A program made the position numbers and the translations under genes. From the NCBI GenBank assembly GCA_037447655.1, contig JBBHKE010002449.1, positions 1-41,274 of the forward strand: a stretch of DNA of 41,274 nucleotides, given 5' to 3'. Below are positions 1 through 11,000 of this stretch, piece after piece. How positions within the stretch are numbered: position 1 is the first letter of the stretch; each line of letters begins with the position of its first letter. A model generated the notes under the pieces. The model ran no database searches and had not been told where the DNA came from. It saw only the letters and a program-made list of their open reading frames with translations. Source of the stretch: Zygnema cylindricum. Taxonomy: Eukaryota > Streptophyta > Zygnematophyceae > Zygnematales > Zygnemataceae.

Positions 1-688
1 GTAATTGTACGGCCAACTCTACAGACCGGGTCGATTGAGTCGAAGTTCCATCACGTAGAGTCTGTAAGCCACGTGTTATAAATTGACTGGCGCCACGCAA
101 GTTACGATCCGATATTGAATATCTTTCAGATTTTAAGCACCGACAAACTTAACTTCAAATCTTGACTTACGTACCATGTACCTGCGTACGACGTGACCAT
201 ACAACAAAACTTTTATACATTTTGCAGACGACGCCGGCTCATTTTTTAGGGTTTCAGTTTTCGAACATAACGAAAGTCCTTCGACAGAAATAGTGTGACG
301 AACAAAAGTAGCGTGACTAGGGAATGTTACGAAATTTCGTTTTTAGTTTCGTTTATATTTTGGAAACCGCGTGTCATGTGTAAATCTTAAGATTTTTCGT
401 TGGTTTTAATCCATGACACGTAGCTTAATTGTCCACCGTGTCACAATTTTTTTTTTCTGTGTATGCCAACCCACCTCGTCGAGGTGAGTTGAGTCTAACA
501 GAGAAAATTGAAGCGAACTCATCGCAGATGAACATCTGACGGCCAGTATTACCTCCAAGACCTCCGAAGAGTATCGGCAAGATTCTCTGTAATGTTGATT
601 TTGCATAAAACAAAATAGCGGTGATCGATGCAGTATGGAGAGTGCGGATTCTGTTAGAAAACGCCACTTTTAAACGGTGGAACTTCCT
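1..688 (-). mobile_element. Harbinger-like MITE, copy A (cut by window start)
   Basis: Its reverse complement aligns along its length with the element at 6092-6675 plus 13094-13187. Shared blocks include the GGCAAGATTCTCTGTAATGTTGA segment near 577-599, TTTTTTAGGGTT near 243, and GGAACTTC near 45 and 680. The right end (about 686-689) is a worn form of the terminal sequence AGGTGAAGTTCC. The left end lies about 20 bp outside the window. It has no coding capacity: short open frames across it show no transposase motifs. Assignment to PIF/Harbinger rests on the TAA target duplication of the sister copy. Confidence 0.6.
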
Positions 689-2156
689 AGTCTACGTATT
701 CTCTTTTTATTCGTATATTGTTTAATCTCGCTATTTCTCCTTCACATCGTTTTACGTTTAATTTATGATGCTTCCTCTACATACAGGAATTCTCGTTTGT
801 TTATCGTAGATCCACAGAGAGTGTAAGCGGTCAACCGAAACTGACCATTATTAACCGACCGTCGCGGCGGATCCGGAGCAGTTCGGTTGCCAAACACGGG
901 GTCGGTGCTTCGGTTCGGTTGATTCACCCAGGAAAAAAAATGGTCGATTATGGTTGGTTAACGAAACACCTCAAAAAATGAAACTTTATTCTTCGTCCAT
1001 ATAATCAACATTATTGTACTCTTTGTACTCTTTGGTATCGTGGAAGTATGTGACATCATGATTAGCGTCACAAATCTGACGTGGTAGTAGCGATGTTCTA
1101 CAACCACCGGTGCAGGTGGAGGCGTAATAGTAGTAGAGTAGACATGATACACTCTCAGAAGCTATCGAAGAATCCTACAAGCGGTTGTTCTTAAGTTCTC
1201 ACCAATTCTTATACAAGCATCCAAACCTCCAAAACTCTATCATAATATAGAGTGGCAGTAGCGATAACTCCCAGTTAAGAACGATTGACGAGACAACCTC
1301 AGAGATATAATGCTCGAAGTTTCCCAAAAAGCTGCTGTAGCTTCTCTTGGAATGCGGATAATATGTTGGAGTCCTAAGTCTTATACTTGTGTTGGGAACT
1401 GGCATTACTAGTGTACTTGAGGGTAGGTCAAACCACTAAGCTGCACTGATCTGTCAAGCTACCACTGAGGCTTATCACTAAGCTGCCGACTGAGCTATCA
1501 CTAAGCTGCGGGTTGCCACTAAGTTGACTAGAATCGTATCTCTCGCAGCTGCTCTATCTGCAGGTCACATTTAAGAATATCGGGGCGTTGCGTTGTCGTA
1601 CGGACCATATCAAATATAATCATGGTTGCCTTGTCACTGTCGTATTTAGCGGCTTACTTGCTTCGCTGCTCTGCAGTATAGTACTGCTCTGTGCTGCGAC
1701 TGCTCTGCTGTATAGCATTGCGCATTGTATAGCATTGTATTTTGCTCATTGTATAATTGCTGCAGCCTCTTGGCTGTCTGTGAAGCAGCTGCGCTTCTCT
1801 GAGGCTGAAAGCTTTCCAAAAAGACAACAGTAACACTATTCATTTCGCAAATCTTAGGGAACGCGACAAATCGTAATTATTGGCTTATTCATACGTCGTA
1901 CTTTAATTAATTTTGTACTTTTTCGGTTACGGGCGAGCACGATTAGTCGCGAGAAATCCAGTTTCGGATAACTTTTATTTTTGTAAACGCTGGTCGATTA
2001 ACGGTTAACAATTTTGGAGCGTGACATATCCCGGTCGGGCGTCGGTTACTCAGATTTTGAAAAAAACACGGTCGGTTTCGGTTATGTAAAATTTTGACTT
2101 TTGTTACCTCTGATCCACAGTGGTAAAACTAGATTATAGAACTAGATTGTAGAACC
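689..2156. other. Unassigned intergenic stretch
   Basis: No gene could be supported. Two stretches, about 830-965 and 1925-2100, are rich in CGGTT/AACCG words and both contain TGGTCGATTA followed by GGTTAAC. ACCGAAAC near 833 and GGTTTCGGTT near 2067 are roughly inverted. These could be worn ends of a hAT-like element, but no target duplication was found. The open frames at 958-1405 and 1588-1843 have no recognisable domain, and the second lies in a CTGCTCTG/GCATTGTA-rich low-complexity run. Confidence 0.4.
1434..1527. repeat. Short imperfect repeat of CACTAAGCTGC
   Basis: CACTAAGCTGC occurs at 1434-1444, 1476-1486 and 1499-1509, with a variant CACTAAGTTGA at 1517-1527. The related pieces CTGTCAAGCT and CTGAGCTAT lie between them. 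Spacing is uneven (42, 23 and 18 bp), so this is a decayed direct repeat and not a regular minisatellite. No function is apparent. Confidence 0.5.
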
Positions 2157-2250
2157 TGTAATTATGTGACCTCCATTGGTCCATAAAATGTCCAACTTAT
2201 ATGAAGCCTCTAGGATAATATTTGCACTTTTGACTTTGGCAATGAATAAG

Positions 2251-2353
2251 TGCCACCCTGCCACACAAAAACTCTGACCGACTACACCTTTGTGTAGCTT
2301 GGACTCCCTTGAGTCCACAACAAAAAGAATCACTGAAATTGCTCACGCGAGCA
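2251..2353 (-). promoter_or_regulatory. LTR stem-loop chain (family 3)
   Basis: Minus-sense hairpins are TGCTC-GCGT-GAGCA (2340-2353), GGACTC-AAGG-GAGTCC (2301-2316) and CTACAC-AAAG-GTGTAG (2282-2297). A fourth near 2251-2263 is broken (TGGCAGGGTGGCA). The same chain occurs in family 1 LTRs with different loop bases. Its position, in the distal LTR before the primer site, makes a transcript-leader role possible, but that is inference. Confidence 0.6.
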
Positions 2354-2464
2354 TTAAGTTATGGTGGTCCAAAGATGGCATATAAATACAGAAGCACTCT
2401 GTCGAGAGGCGGCTACCATAATTTTTCCCAAGTGACAAGCTCCCTCTCTAAACCTACTACTACT

Positions 2465-2540
2465 GTACCCTAACCAATCAAATGATTGTAAGGTACAAGA
2501 AGATACAAGTACCGCTGTACATCTTGTACGACCATAGTAC
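2465..2540. promoter_or_regulatory. GTAC cluster with CCAAT box in LTR
   Basis: Six GTAC tetranucleotides start at 2465, 2493, 2509, 2517, 2526 and 2537, with CCAATCA near 2474. Chance would give well under one in 76 bp. The same arrangement lies at the same place in the other families, suggesting a promoter module. GTAC is the core bound by plant and algal SBP-domain factors, so that is one candidate reader, not shown here. Confidence 0.5.
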
Positions 2541-2860
2541 GGCATGGCCGCTCTGCTAACGCGTGTCAGTTTCTCAACCGTAGTTGCTCCCCCCGTAACA
2601 TCCGTTGACCAACTATATTGTGCCACGTGTCGTCCGTCGACATTGGCTTGCAAACCGCCAAATGTCCACTTTGGAATTTCGGCTCCTCTGCGAGCCGTCG
2701 ATCGCGAACGACATTTGATTTCGTCCGTTGAAAATTAAATGTCGTTTCATATGGTACAGTATTTCGTGCGGTACTGTATGTTTCACATTCATTTGTTTCG
2801 TATGTGTCGTCGCGTCACTATTTAAATAATTATCACATACGACGAATTTGACGCTTCATC

Positions 2861-2940
2861 AAGACCTATTGGATAAAGCGAACGGCTACGCCATACGGCA
2901 ATTATCTGGTAGGTCACAAGATCAATTCATACTGCTAGCA
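2861..2940 (+). repeat. tRNA-like cassette in LTR (antisense to element)
   Basis: GACCTATTGGATAAAGC resembles a tRNA D-arm/A box (compare TGGATAAGGC in arginine tRNAs). AGATCAATTC, about 55 bp downstream, stands where a B box would be. It is homologous by position and sequence to 28482-28560 and more distantly to 7430-7506. This copy is worn and has no acceptor stem. Confidence 0.5.
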
Positions 2941-3097
2941 GGCTATCTTTTGCAGGGGCTTTGTCTTATGTGTGTCTTTTTATCTGTCTGAGACATTCAT
3001 GGCTACCTGCCAGTTCTCACTGACTACGACAAGTATGAGAACTATAGAATAACCATAGACCAAAAAAGATAGGATACAAAATAACCTTTTTTCAACA

Positions 3098-3114
3098 CTC
3101 CCCTTGTTTTCTAG
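3098..3114 (-). promoter_or_regulatory. Polypurine tract, family 3 element
   Basis: Minus-sense CTAGAAAACAAGGGGAG abuts the LTR start at 3097. It would prime plus-strand DNA synthesis. The same tract (AAGGGGAG) precedes every 3' LTR in the window. Confidence 0.85.
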
Positions 3115-4593
3115 GTTATCTTTTGCTTCAGTCGACACTTCTCCCAACAAAATATCAATTTGGGAGAACGAACCGTCTTAGTCATCATATCTGCTACCAT
3201 TTCTCCATCCGGTCTATATTCCAAACTAATTATTTTATTCTCAACCTTCTCACTAACAAAACTTAACCGAATATCCATATGATTTGCTTTCAAGTGATGC
3301 TTAGGATTGTTGCAGTCTGATCAGGTTTGATTACCACAAAATATCGTGCACTCTGCTTTTCATATATCGAGTTCAGGCAAAGATTTCCCCACTTGCTCTT
3401 TCCATCGAACAGAGGCCATATCAGGCCTCAATGGTGGTTGAGATCACCTTGTGTTACCTGCTCATGACAGGCCCTTCCAACGAAACCTACACCCAAAAGT
3501 ACTCCTCATTGATATCCCCATAACGGCATCACTCAGTGGCGATGTTAGTATTATCCCTCCGAGATGCAACCACAAAGCTCGGTTCCCTGAGTATTGCATT
3601 GCGAATTGCGCTTTGAATCTTTCTTCCTAGGATCATTCGGACTCTACTTAATATCCCTGATTGTTGCTATGCTCCGGGATGATCACGGTTCGCCAAAATA
3701 GATCCAACTTCTCGACCATGCATGCGGAATAGTTTGCATAAACTCATTTTCTCGGTCTGCAACTCATTATCCAAGATCGAGACTTCGTCTTAGAAGGAGT
3801 CCCCTCATTTCCCTTCTTTAAGTCCATTGGAGTCGTTCAGCTATTTGCTTTTTCCATTTGAATTTTTTGAAAGATAGTCCCAATTGCTTCCTTTTGAGTT
3901 AGTCTAATTGTTTTCTTTTCTCTATCCCTCTCTATTTGAAATGCCAAAATGTACTTTGCCTCCCCCAAATCCTTCATTTCAAATCTACTCTTTAGATCCT
4001 TTTTCAATCCATTAATTTTCTACATTGATTTACTCAAAACAAGCAAATCATCAACATAGATGGCAATGAAAATTATACCTTCCTCGTCCTCAAATAGATA
4101 GATGGAATGATCCGAACTGATTTGGATATATCCCAAACTCGTCAAAAACTCGTCCCGCTTTTTGTTCCATTGGCGTGGAGCTTGCTTTAGTTCATAAAGA
4201 GACTTGATCTATCTGCATACCTTACTCTATTCTCCTTTCTCCACAAATCCTTTCGGCAACCGCATGAAGATCTCCTCTTCTTATTCTCCATGTATGAAAG
4301 CGGTTTTGATGTCCATCTAGTGCACTTCCATGTCTTCCCCTGCCGGTAGACTAAGAAGAATCCGGACGGAGGAAAATCTAACAACTGGAGGGAAGGTATA
4401 ATCATCATCAATTCCCTCCTTCTATGCAAACCCATTTGCCACTAATCTGGCCTTGTATCGTATAGTGTTATCCGGATTGAGTTTCAACTTAAATACCCAC
4501 TTGCATCCTATTGGCTTTCTGTCCAGAGGACAATCCACCAACTCCCATGTGTTTGCTTCCATAATGGAAGCCATCTCATCATTAATGGTTGTC
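3111..4593 (-). pseudogene. copia pol remnant: RT C-terminal part and RNase H
   Basis: Translation in pieces matches the intact copia polyprotein at 7731-12071. The best frame, 3111-3293, holds the end of RNase H: HMDIRLSFV, then EYRPDGEMVADMMTK. Further upstream in element sense, the YVDD-type catalytic box of reverse transcriptase survives as DNA similarity near 4045-4060, and the Q/MDIK..FLHG region near 4290-4320, but many stops and indels break the frame. A short open frame at 4187-4435 is a shifted piece of the same region. It cannot encode a working enzyme. It is older than the family 1 copy at 6676-13093, judging by the density of changes. Confidence 0.75.
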
Positions 4594-4599
4594 ATCCCT

Positions 4600-5050
4600 A
4601 CTTAAAACCTTAAATAGAATAAACAACTCTAAAGTTTTCTTTACATTATTTAAGGTACTTTTGAATTTCACGTTAACTACTCTAATATATTGCCATTTTA
4701 AATAGTGTGGTGTACGGTCAGTGTCTAACTGTGCAAAACTGTACTTAATTTAAGTAAAAGCGTACATAAAAATATTTAATACTGGGCATTATCATGCAAC
4801 TACTGCAAACTTCATAACGACGCAAAAATGAACGTTTTGTCTGATTTTGCATGTGTACCTAATTTATTGTAAAGATATTCGGCGTGGATAACTATTATGG
4901 AAAGAAACCCGAAATAGAGATATTGATAAATTAGAGTAATTGTTTTTTTGAGAAAACAAAAAATCCCAAATTAGAGTTAATAACACTAATTATTTTTTCT
5001 TTACGCGAAATTGCGATTGGCGGTGTAGCCTTCGAATGGATATAATTCTT
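4600..5050 (-). repeat. AT-rich dispersed repeat, copy 1
   Basis: The reverse complement matches 13690-14110. Shared blocks are ACCGTACACCACACTATT (near 4708-4725), TACCTTAAATAATGTAAA, ATTACTCTAATTTATCAAT and TTATTAACTCTAATTTGGG. It is noncoding and rich in TTAGAGTAA/TTACTCTAA words. The class is unknown; it may be a degenerate MITE nest. It starts where the truncated copia element ends. Confidence 0.55.
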
Positions 5051-5805
5051 ATGAATTCTTCCTTCTTATCATCCAATTCTATTAATTCTTGAAAGAAATT
5101 CCACATTTTTTTCACCATTGCTTGTCTCTTTCTCATTACAATGGCTCATTTTCCTGTGTATCCTTCTTCTACCTCTGAAGACTCTTATTATCCTTCCATA
5201 GGTTTTGTACACTCATATCTCTTAATTACATTTGACGGCTCACTGCTTTACGATTGGATTTTTTTTGCGATATGGCTTTCTTTGAACTAGGAGACCCGTG
5301 AGGTTGAGAGACACGTGGCACAAAGAAGACTCCTCCAATGGACCAGACACCATTTTTTCTGCCAAAACCAACCAGGAGGCTGCCCTAAAAGTCACGCTTC
5401 GGCTTTAATACCGGAACTCACACTCAAAAACCTTGCAAACCATAGAAACCTAACAAAAACCCTAACAAACCCTAAGGGATATTGAACAATAATAGTATTG
5501 ATAAGCATCACTTACCAATTCATCAGGACGCATGTTATCGTATTTTATTGTCATCGTCGCACAACTTTGTGCTGGTTTAAAATGTTCGTACATATCGTAC
5601 ATATAGGGAGTGTGAGAAAATTACATAAGCACATATACTATTTTAGAACGGTAACAGTCGTCCATATATAGATGTATGTAGCAGTCTACGTAGTTTGCGC
5701 AGTTTGGAGTGAACTGAACCCGTACTGTCCGACGTGGCCCTCTTTACCCAGGTACACCTTGAATCATTATTAGAATAGAAGCTTTTTTAGCCTATAGGGG
5801 TAATT
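5051..5805. other. Unassigned stretch
   Basis: No gene is supported. A 49-codon open frame starting with ATG near 5141 has no recognisable domain. AACCCTAACAAACCCTAAG near 5457-5475 looks telomere-like but is too short and irregular to call. GTAC words cluster near 5590-5650. Confidence 0.35.
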
Positions 5806-6091
5806 ACCGTTATTAATGCTAATTGGGAATTTGGAAATTTTCAAAAAAACTGTTTACTCTAATGAGGAATTAGGGTTTTTTAAAGTAGTATAGATAATTC
5901 TATTTTAGAATTAAAAAAAAAAGATACCCGAATTAGCGTTCAATATGCTACTAACGGTTCACCTTGTAATGTACACCGCCAATTGCTATTAGAGTAAAGG
6001 GATAAATAGCGTAAAGAAAAATAAGTGTTTTTAACGCTAATTAGGAAAAAAAAAAAAAACAAAAAAAACATATATACTAATTAATCACTAA
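5806..6091. repeat. AT-rich dispersed repeat, copy 2 (left part)
   Basis: It carries ACCGTTATTAATGCTAATTGGG, TGTTTACTCTAAT, CCCGAATTAGCGTTC and GTACACCGCCAATTGC, which match 13440-13590 and 14100-14190. It ends at the target site of the Harbinger-like MITE, and the flank on the other side (13188 on) resumes with CTAACTCTAATTTGGG. The two halves therefore appear to be one repeat split by the insertion. Confidence 0.5.
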
Positions 6092-6769
6092 AGGTGAAGT
6101 TCCATTAGACGAAAAGTGAGGCTGTTTACAAGAATTCGGACCTCAACATTACAGAGAATCTTGCCAATATTCTCCAAAATTCTGGGAGTTAACAATGTCC
6201 GTTGGATATTTTTTCGCGAAGCATTCGCTTCGAAGGTTTCTGTGTACCTCGCGAAGTACATCACCAATAACAAAAAAAATTGAGACGGGACACAGTGGAT
6301 AATGAACATACGTGTCAAGATGGCAACCAACGGAAATCAAGAAATTTCGCACACGATATACGTATTCAAAAATCCAACAAAAAATACGAACAAAATGTCG
6401 TAACACACTTTCGTCGCGCTATTTCTGTTAGCGCCCATTCGTCACACTGCTTTTGGCAACGCTCATTCGTCACGCGGAAAGCAGTAACCCTAAAAAAATG
6501 AGGTGGTATCTGATAAGGCGTCTACAAAGAGTACAAAAGTTGTGTTGTACGATGACCTAGTACGCACGTACATAGTACGCAAATGAAAATTTTTGGTCGG
6601 TGGTAAAATCATTGAAGATTCTTTACATCCGATCTTAACTCACGTGGTACCACTAATATATAAACACATGGATCATGTAACTCTGAGACCTCCATAAGTC
6701 CTCAGAGTGGACAGCTTCCAAGAAGCCTCTAGGATAATCCTGACCCCTTTGTGTTTAAGCAAAAATAAC

Positions 6770-6872
6770 TGCCACCCTGGCAGACAAAAACCTTGACAAC
6801 CTGCACCCCTGTGAAGGCAAGACTCCCCTGAGTCAGTAGCAAAAAGAATCTCTGAATTTTCTCCCCTGAGCA
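6770..6872 (-). promoter_or_regulatory. LTR stem-loop chain, 3' LTR copy (family 1)
   Basis: This is the same four-hairpin block as 12146-12248. One base change at the first hairpin (CTCCCCTGAG preceded by TTT instead of TTG on the plus strand) weakens its outer pair. Confidence 0.6.
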
Positions 6873-6885
6873 GTAAGTTATGGAG

Positions 6886-6899
6886 GGTCAAAGTTGACC
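6886..6899. promoter_or_regulatory. Inverted TTGACC pair in LTR
   Basis: GGTCAAAGTTGACC is a perfect 6-bp inverted repeat with 2-bp spacer. It is also found at 12262-12275 and in both LTRs of the older family 1 copy. TTGACC matches the plant W-box core, a WRKY target, so it may be a stress-responsive site. It sits between the GTAC cluster and the hairpin chain. Confidence 0.45.
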
Positions 6900-6984
6900 T
6901 TTTGTACAGAAGCTCTCTGGGAGAGAGGGTCCTATCTTCTAATTTTTCTAAGTCCTATCTCTCTCACAGACTCTATCTACTGAT

Positions 6985-7059
6985 GTACGGAACCAATCAG
7001 AATTGAGTTCCGTACGCAAAAGTACAGCCGCCGATGTACTTTCAGTACGAACATTGTAC
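6985..7059. promoter_or_regulatory. GTAC cluster with CCAAT box, 3' LTR
   Basis: Six GTAC words start at 6985, 7012, 7022, 7036, 7045 and 7056, and CCAATCAG is near 6993. This is the same module as 12361-12435. Confidence 0.5.
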
Positions 7060-7429
7060 GACATGGCCTAAATGTCGACACATGTCAAATCCGGATTCGG
7101 TGCCATAATCTCCAGAGATTCTACAATCCAACGGAATTTCGCCACGTGTCATCCGATGTGGCGATGGCCACAAACCGCCGAAATCTCCCTCCGCGATCTC
7201 GGCGCTAATTCCGGCCGTCCGATTAAATTCAGATTTAATCTTAGCCGTAATAAATACATGCGCGGTATTTATTTCACTTCCGAAACAAATGCGCGGTATT
7301 GATTCGTAATCCGTACCGTCATCCGTACCGGATCTATGTATCCCGTAATCCGTAACAGTTAAATGAATTTATCGTACGTATACATCTTTAAATCATTATC
7401 AAACTATATAGTATGTACCATTATAGCTA

Positions 7430-7506
7430 GACCTAACGGCTAAGGCTACCGGCTATTTCCTGTCTGCCGGCCGGTAGGTACAGGGATCAAATCCTGTCGC
7501 CGGCGC
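7430..7506 (+). repeat. tRNA-like cassette in LTR, 3' LTR copy
   Basis: Plus-strand order: an A-box-like ACGGCTAAGGC; a long arm CTACCGGC (7446-7453) pairing with GCCGGTAG (7470-7477); a T-arm-like hairpin ACAGG (7480-7484) with CCTGT (7493-7497) enclosing the B-box-like GGATCAAATCC; and a GCCGGC tail. The layout recalls a long-variable-arm tRNA (Leu/Ser type) without its 5' acceptor strand. It runs opposite to the element. The same cassette occurs in all four family 1 LTRs. Confidence 0.6.
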
Positions 7507-7717
7507 TTAACTTTTAATTAAATAAATAAACCCTAGTATTAAATTCCCGTAAACTTCAGGATAGCCAAGGTAGCCATGGCTCTAGCTTCCTCTCCAAACT
7601 TCTCAGTGACTGCAACAAGTTTGAGAGTTGGAGAGAGAAGTTAGAGATAGACTGCCTCGGCTTCTTTCTATTTCTATTTAGACCTAGAAAATACTAATAA
7701 ATCCATTAGTTTCTACA

Positions 7718-7734
7718 CTCCCCTTATTTTCTAG
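7718..7734 (-). promoter_or_regulatory. Polypurine tract, family 1 element
   Basis: Minus-sense CTAGAAAATAAGGGGAG lies directly against the 3' LTR start (TGTAGAAAC). Confidence 0.9.
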
Positions 7735-8075
7735 TCAATCTTTAATTTCAGACCACACTTCTCCCTGCAAAAAATTAGCTTAGGGGAAGGCACAGGTTTG
7801 GTCATCATATCTGCTACCATCTCACTATCTGGTCTGTACTCTAAACTGATTATTTTGTTTTCTACTTTCTCTCTAACAAAGCTGAGTCTGATGTCCATGT
7901 GTTTGGCTTTAAAATGGTGTTTAGGATTGGCAGAAATAGCGATTGCTGCCTGATTATCACAAAATATTTTCTGCACACCACTCTTAAGGTGACCAAGCTC
8001 ACCAAGCAAAGACTTGACCCACATCAATTCTTTTACAGCAGAGCAAGAGGCCATATACTCAGCCTCCATGGTGGA
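7731..8075 (-). pseudogene. RNase H C-terminal part, cut off by a stop codon
   Basis: This continues the reading frame of 8076-12071 beyond a TAG stop at 8076-8078. It contains the second half of the copia RNase H domain: STMEAEYMAS with the conserved glutamate, CDNQAAIAIS with a catalytic aspartate, KHMDIRLSFV, and the closing EMVADMMTKP. The frame stays open to its natural end just before the polypurine tract. At the stop, the sister element (near 25500) has CAG, so the break is a single C-to-T change. Without readthrough, the enzyme made from the main frame lacks these catalytic residues. Confidence 0.9.
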
Positions 8076-11000
8076 CTAAGCAATAACCTTTTGTTGTTTG
8101 CTACTCCAACAGCAAGCCCCATCACCCACATATAATACATATCCAGAAGTACATCTCCTCATCGGAGCATCACCATAACTGGCATCACTCCAAGTAGTGA
8201 TGTTAGTATTCTCCCCACCCAAATGCAACCATAGATCTCTAGTTCCTACCAAATATCTAAGGACTCTCTTAGCTGCCTCCCAATCCCTTTTAGTGGGAGC
8301 ATTTAGACTTCTACTCAGCACTCCTACAGCTGCAGCTAAATCCGGCCGGGTACAATTCATAAAATAGATTAGACTTCCCACTACTTGCCTGTAAGGAATA
8401 GTCTGCATGAACTTCTGTTCATCAGGAGATAATTCCTCGTCTAAGACTATGACTCCTTCTTCCTCACTCCCCTCACTTTCCTTCTTCAACTCCATTGGAG
8501 TTGTACAACTATTAGCTTTATCCATTTGAAATTTTTCAAGCATGTTCCCTATTGCTTCCTTTTGAGTCAGTTTTATAATTTTCCTTTTCCGGTCTCTCTC
8601 TACTTGAATTCCCAAAATATATCTTGCTTCTCCCATATCCTTCATTTCAAATCTCCCCTTAAGATCGGTTTTCAGTTTGTTAATTTTTTCCATTGATTTA
8701 CTTAATAAAAGCAAATCATCAACATAAATTGCAATAAATATCAAACCTTCCTCATCTTCAAAAACATAGATTGAGTGATCTGAGCTGATCCGAATATATC
8801 CCAGACCGGTAAGAAACTCATCAAGCTTCTTATTCCATTGTCGAGGTGCCTGTTTCAAACCATAAAGAGATTTAATCAGCCGGCATACCTTACTCTCCTC
8901 TCCTTCCTCCACAAAACCTTCGGGTTGTCGCATGAAGATCTCCTCTTCCAATTCTCCATGCAGAAAGGCTGTCTTGATGTCCATCTGATGCACTTCCATG
9001 TCTTCCGCCGCTGCTAAACTGAGAAGTATGCGGACGGAGGGAAATCTGACCACCGGGGCAAAGGTTTCCTCGTAGTCAATTCCTTCCTTTTGTGTAAATC
9101 CCTTTGCCACTAATCTGGCCTTGTAGCGTTCGATTGTGTTATCTGGGTTCAGTTTTAATTTGAAGACCCACTTACAATTAATTGGTTTTCGGTTAGGTGG
9201 ACAGTCCACCAGCTCCCAAGTATCGGCTGCCATGATTGAAGCCATCTCCTCATTGATGGCTGTCTTCCACCGGTTTCTTTCTGGACAAGTCATCGCCTCT
9301 CTATAAGATTGAGGTTCATCTTGATGAGATAGTTTAGTTACCTTGTTATTAACCTGTTTTTCTTGCAGTCTTTTGCTACTTCTCCTCCCCCCCTCAAAAT
9401 CTGATGCCGGAATAGATGGTTCTCGTGGATTCTTTCGAACAAACTCGGCTTCTCCCCTATCCCTTGATCCCGAATCAATTTCCACCACGTCTTCCGCTTC
9501 GAGTAGAGTTGTCACTGGAGTTTCCACAGCCGAGTCCTTTTCGGTCTGATTTGTTCCTGCAAGAATGTCATCTTCTCTAAAACCAGGATAGTTAGGAAGC
9601 TCAAAGTCATCGGAATTTTCTGACTCAAATCTGATTTTTACTGACTTTGTATATTTGAAGGGATCCACAGACTTTCCTTCATCCATAACTACTAGATGCT
9701 TTACTAAGATTATATCTTCCCTTTTTAAATCATAAACTCTATATCCTTTAACATCTTCATCATATCCTAATAAGTATCCCGGTTTTCCTTTAGGATCTAG
9801 CTTCCAATTGGACCGATCAGTATCTAGACTGAATACTTGACTACCGAAAACCTTTAAGTGAGATATGTCTGGTTTCCGGCCTGTCCATCTCTCATAAGGT
9901 GTTTGATCTTTTATAGCTGAAGTAAGAACTCTATTCTTGAGGTAATTAGCACAGTTCATTGCTTCTACCCAAAACCTTTTTCCTATCTTTTTATCTGACA
10001 ACATACTTCTAGCACTATCACTTAGTGTTCTATTTAACCTTTCAGCTACCCCATTTTGTTCCGGATTTTCTGGAACTTTCTTTTGGTGTTGAACCCCATC
10101 TTCCCTCAGAAAATCCTCAAACTGGTTAGAAGTATACTCTCCACCATTGTCACTCCTTACTCTCTTGATTGGAGTTTCATGGAGTTTTTCGCTCCATGCT
10201 TTATATTGTCTAAAACAATCCTCAGCTTCGGACTTGTTTTTCAAAAAATATACCCGAGAATACCGAGACCAATCATCAGTTATATTCATCATAAATCTCT
10301 TCCCCCCCGGTGAGGGCACTCTAGCCGGTCCCCAAATATCTGTGTGTACTAGATCTAGAAGTTTTTCTCCCTTATAGGTGGCTGTTTTAGGAAAGGGTAA
10401 TCTGTGTGCTTTACCTTGAGCACATCCACTACAATCACTTATATCATCACTCTCACTGAACTGAATCCCTTCCACCACTCCCATCTTTTTCATCTCTCTT
10501 AACTTATCTAGATTCACATGCCCAAGCCTCTTATGCCACATCATAATATCATGAACACCAGCATAGTAAAGTTTCTTCTTTTCATTACTTAAGATCAGCC
10601 TAAACATCCCATGGCTACCTTTCTCAGCAATGAAATAGACATCATCCTCAAAACTAGCAGTAAAGACTCCTTCCCTAGTGCTAGTAAAAAAACCCTTATC
10701 ATCTAATACTGATGTAGAGATAAGATTTTTGTTCAGCTCCGGAATAAACAATACATCGGAGAATGTTAATATGGATGTCTTTCCTTCTACTAACACTTTT
10801 AGATCTACCGATCCTACAAGAGTAGTGGTGACTATCCTCCCATCCCCGTACTCTATCTCTACGGTGGGAATCTTTCTTATCTTAGTGAACAGGTGTCTAT
10901 CCTTACACATGTGCATGGAGGCACTTGAATCTACAATCCAGCCTGCTTCACCTTTCAATCCACCGTAAGCACATTTCTGCCTCCGTGGAATTTCGACCTC

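Larger units (their letters stand above)
2157..3097 (-). repeat. 3' LTR, family 3
   Basis: It aligns with the solo LTR at 27766-28712. On the plus strand it runs TGTAATTATGTGACC to TTTTTTCAACA, giving TG...CA ends, with the polypurine tract CAAGGGGAG (minus sense) immediately outside at 3098. It contains a GTAC cluster beside a CCAAT box, a tRNA-like cassette and a hairpin chain, each listed separately. The open frames called at 2142-2738 are shadows inside this LTR. Confidence 0.85.
2157..4593 (-). mobile_element. Truncated family 3 Ty1/copia element
   Basis: A 3' LTR (2157-3097) is followed, in element sense on the minus strand, by the polypurine tract and then RNase H and reverse transcriptase remnants. 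Homology to the intact element at 6676-13093 stops near 4593, just upstream of the RT core, where an AT-rich repeat begins. The 5' LTR, gag, protease and integrase are missing, so no target duplication can be checked. Confidence 0.85.
6676..7717 (-). repeat. 3' LTR of the family 1 element
   Basis: The LTR is 1042 bp. In element sense it begins TGTAGAAACTAATGG and ends with TTACA. The polypurine tract lies just outside at 7718. By eye it differs from the 5' LTR at about four bases (near 6793, 6858, 7034 and 7111). Open frames within it (6673-6891, 7072-7302) are not genes. Confidence 0.95.

Noticed and set aside
5440-5480. Telomere-like AACCCTAA words
   Set aside because: Only two or three irregular copies, not an array.
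8076-8078. Alternative genetic code with TAG read as glutamine
   Set aside because: This stop does replace Gln, but stops in the neighbouring copies replace Trp, Glu, Tyr and Ser. Ordinary mutational decay explains all of them.
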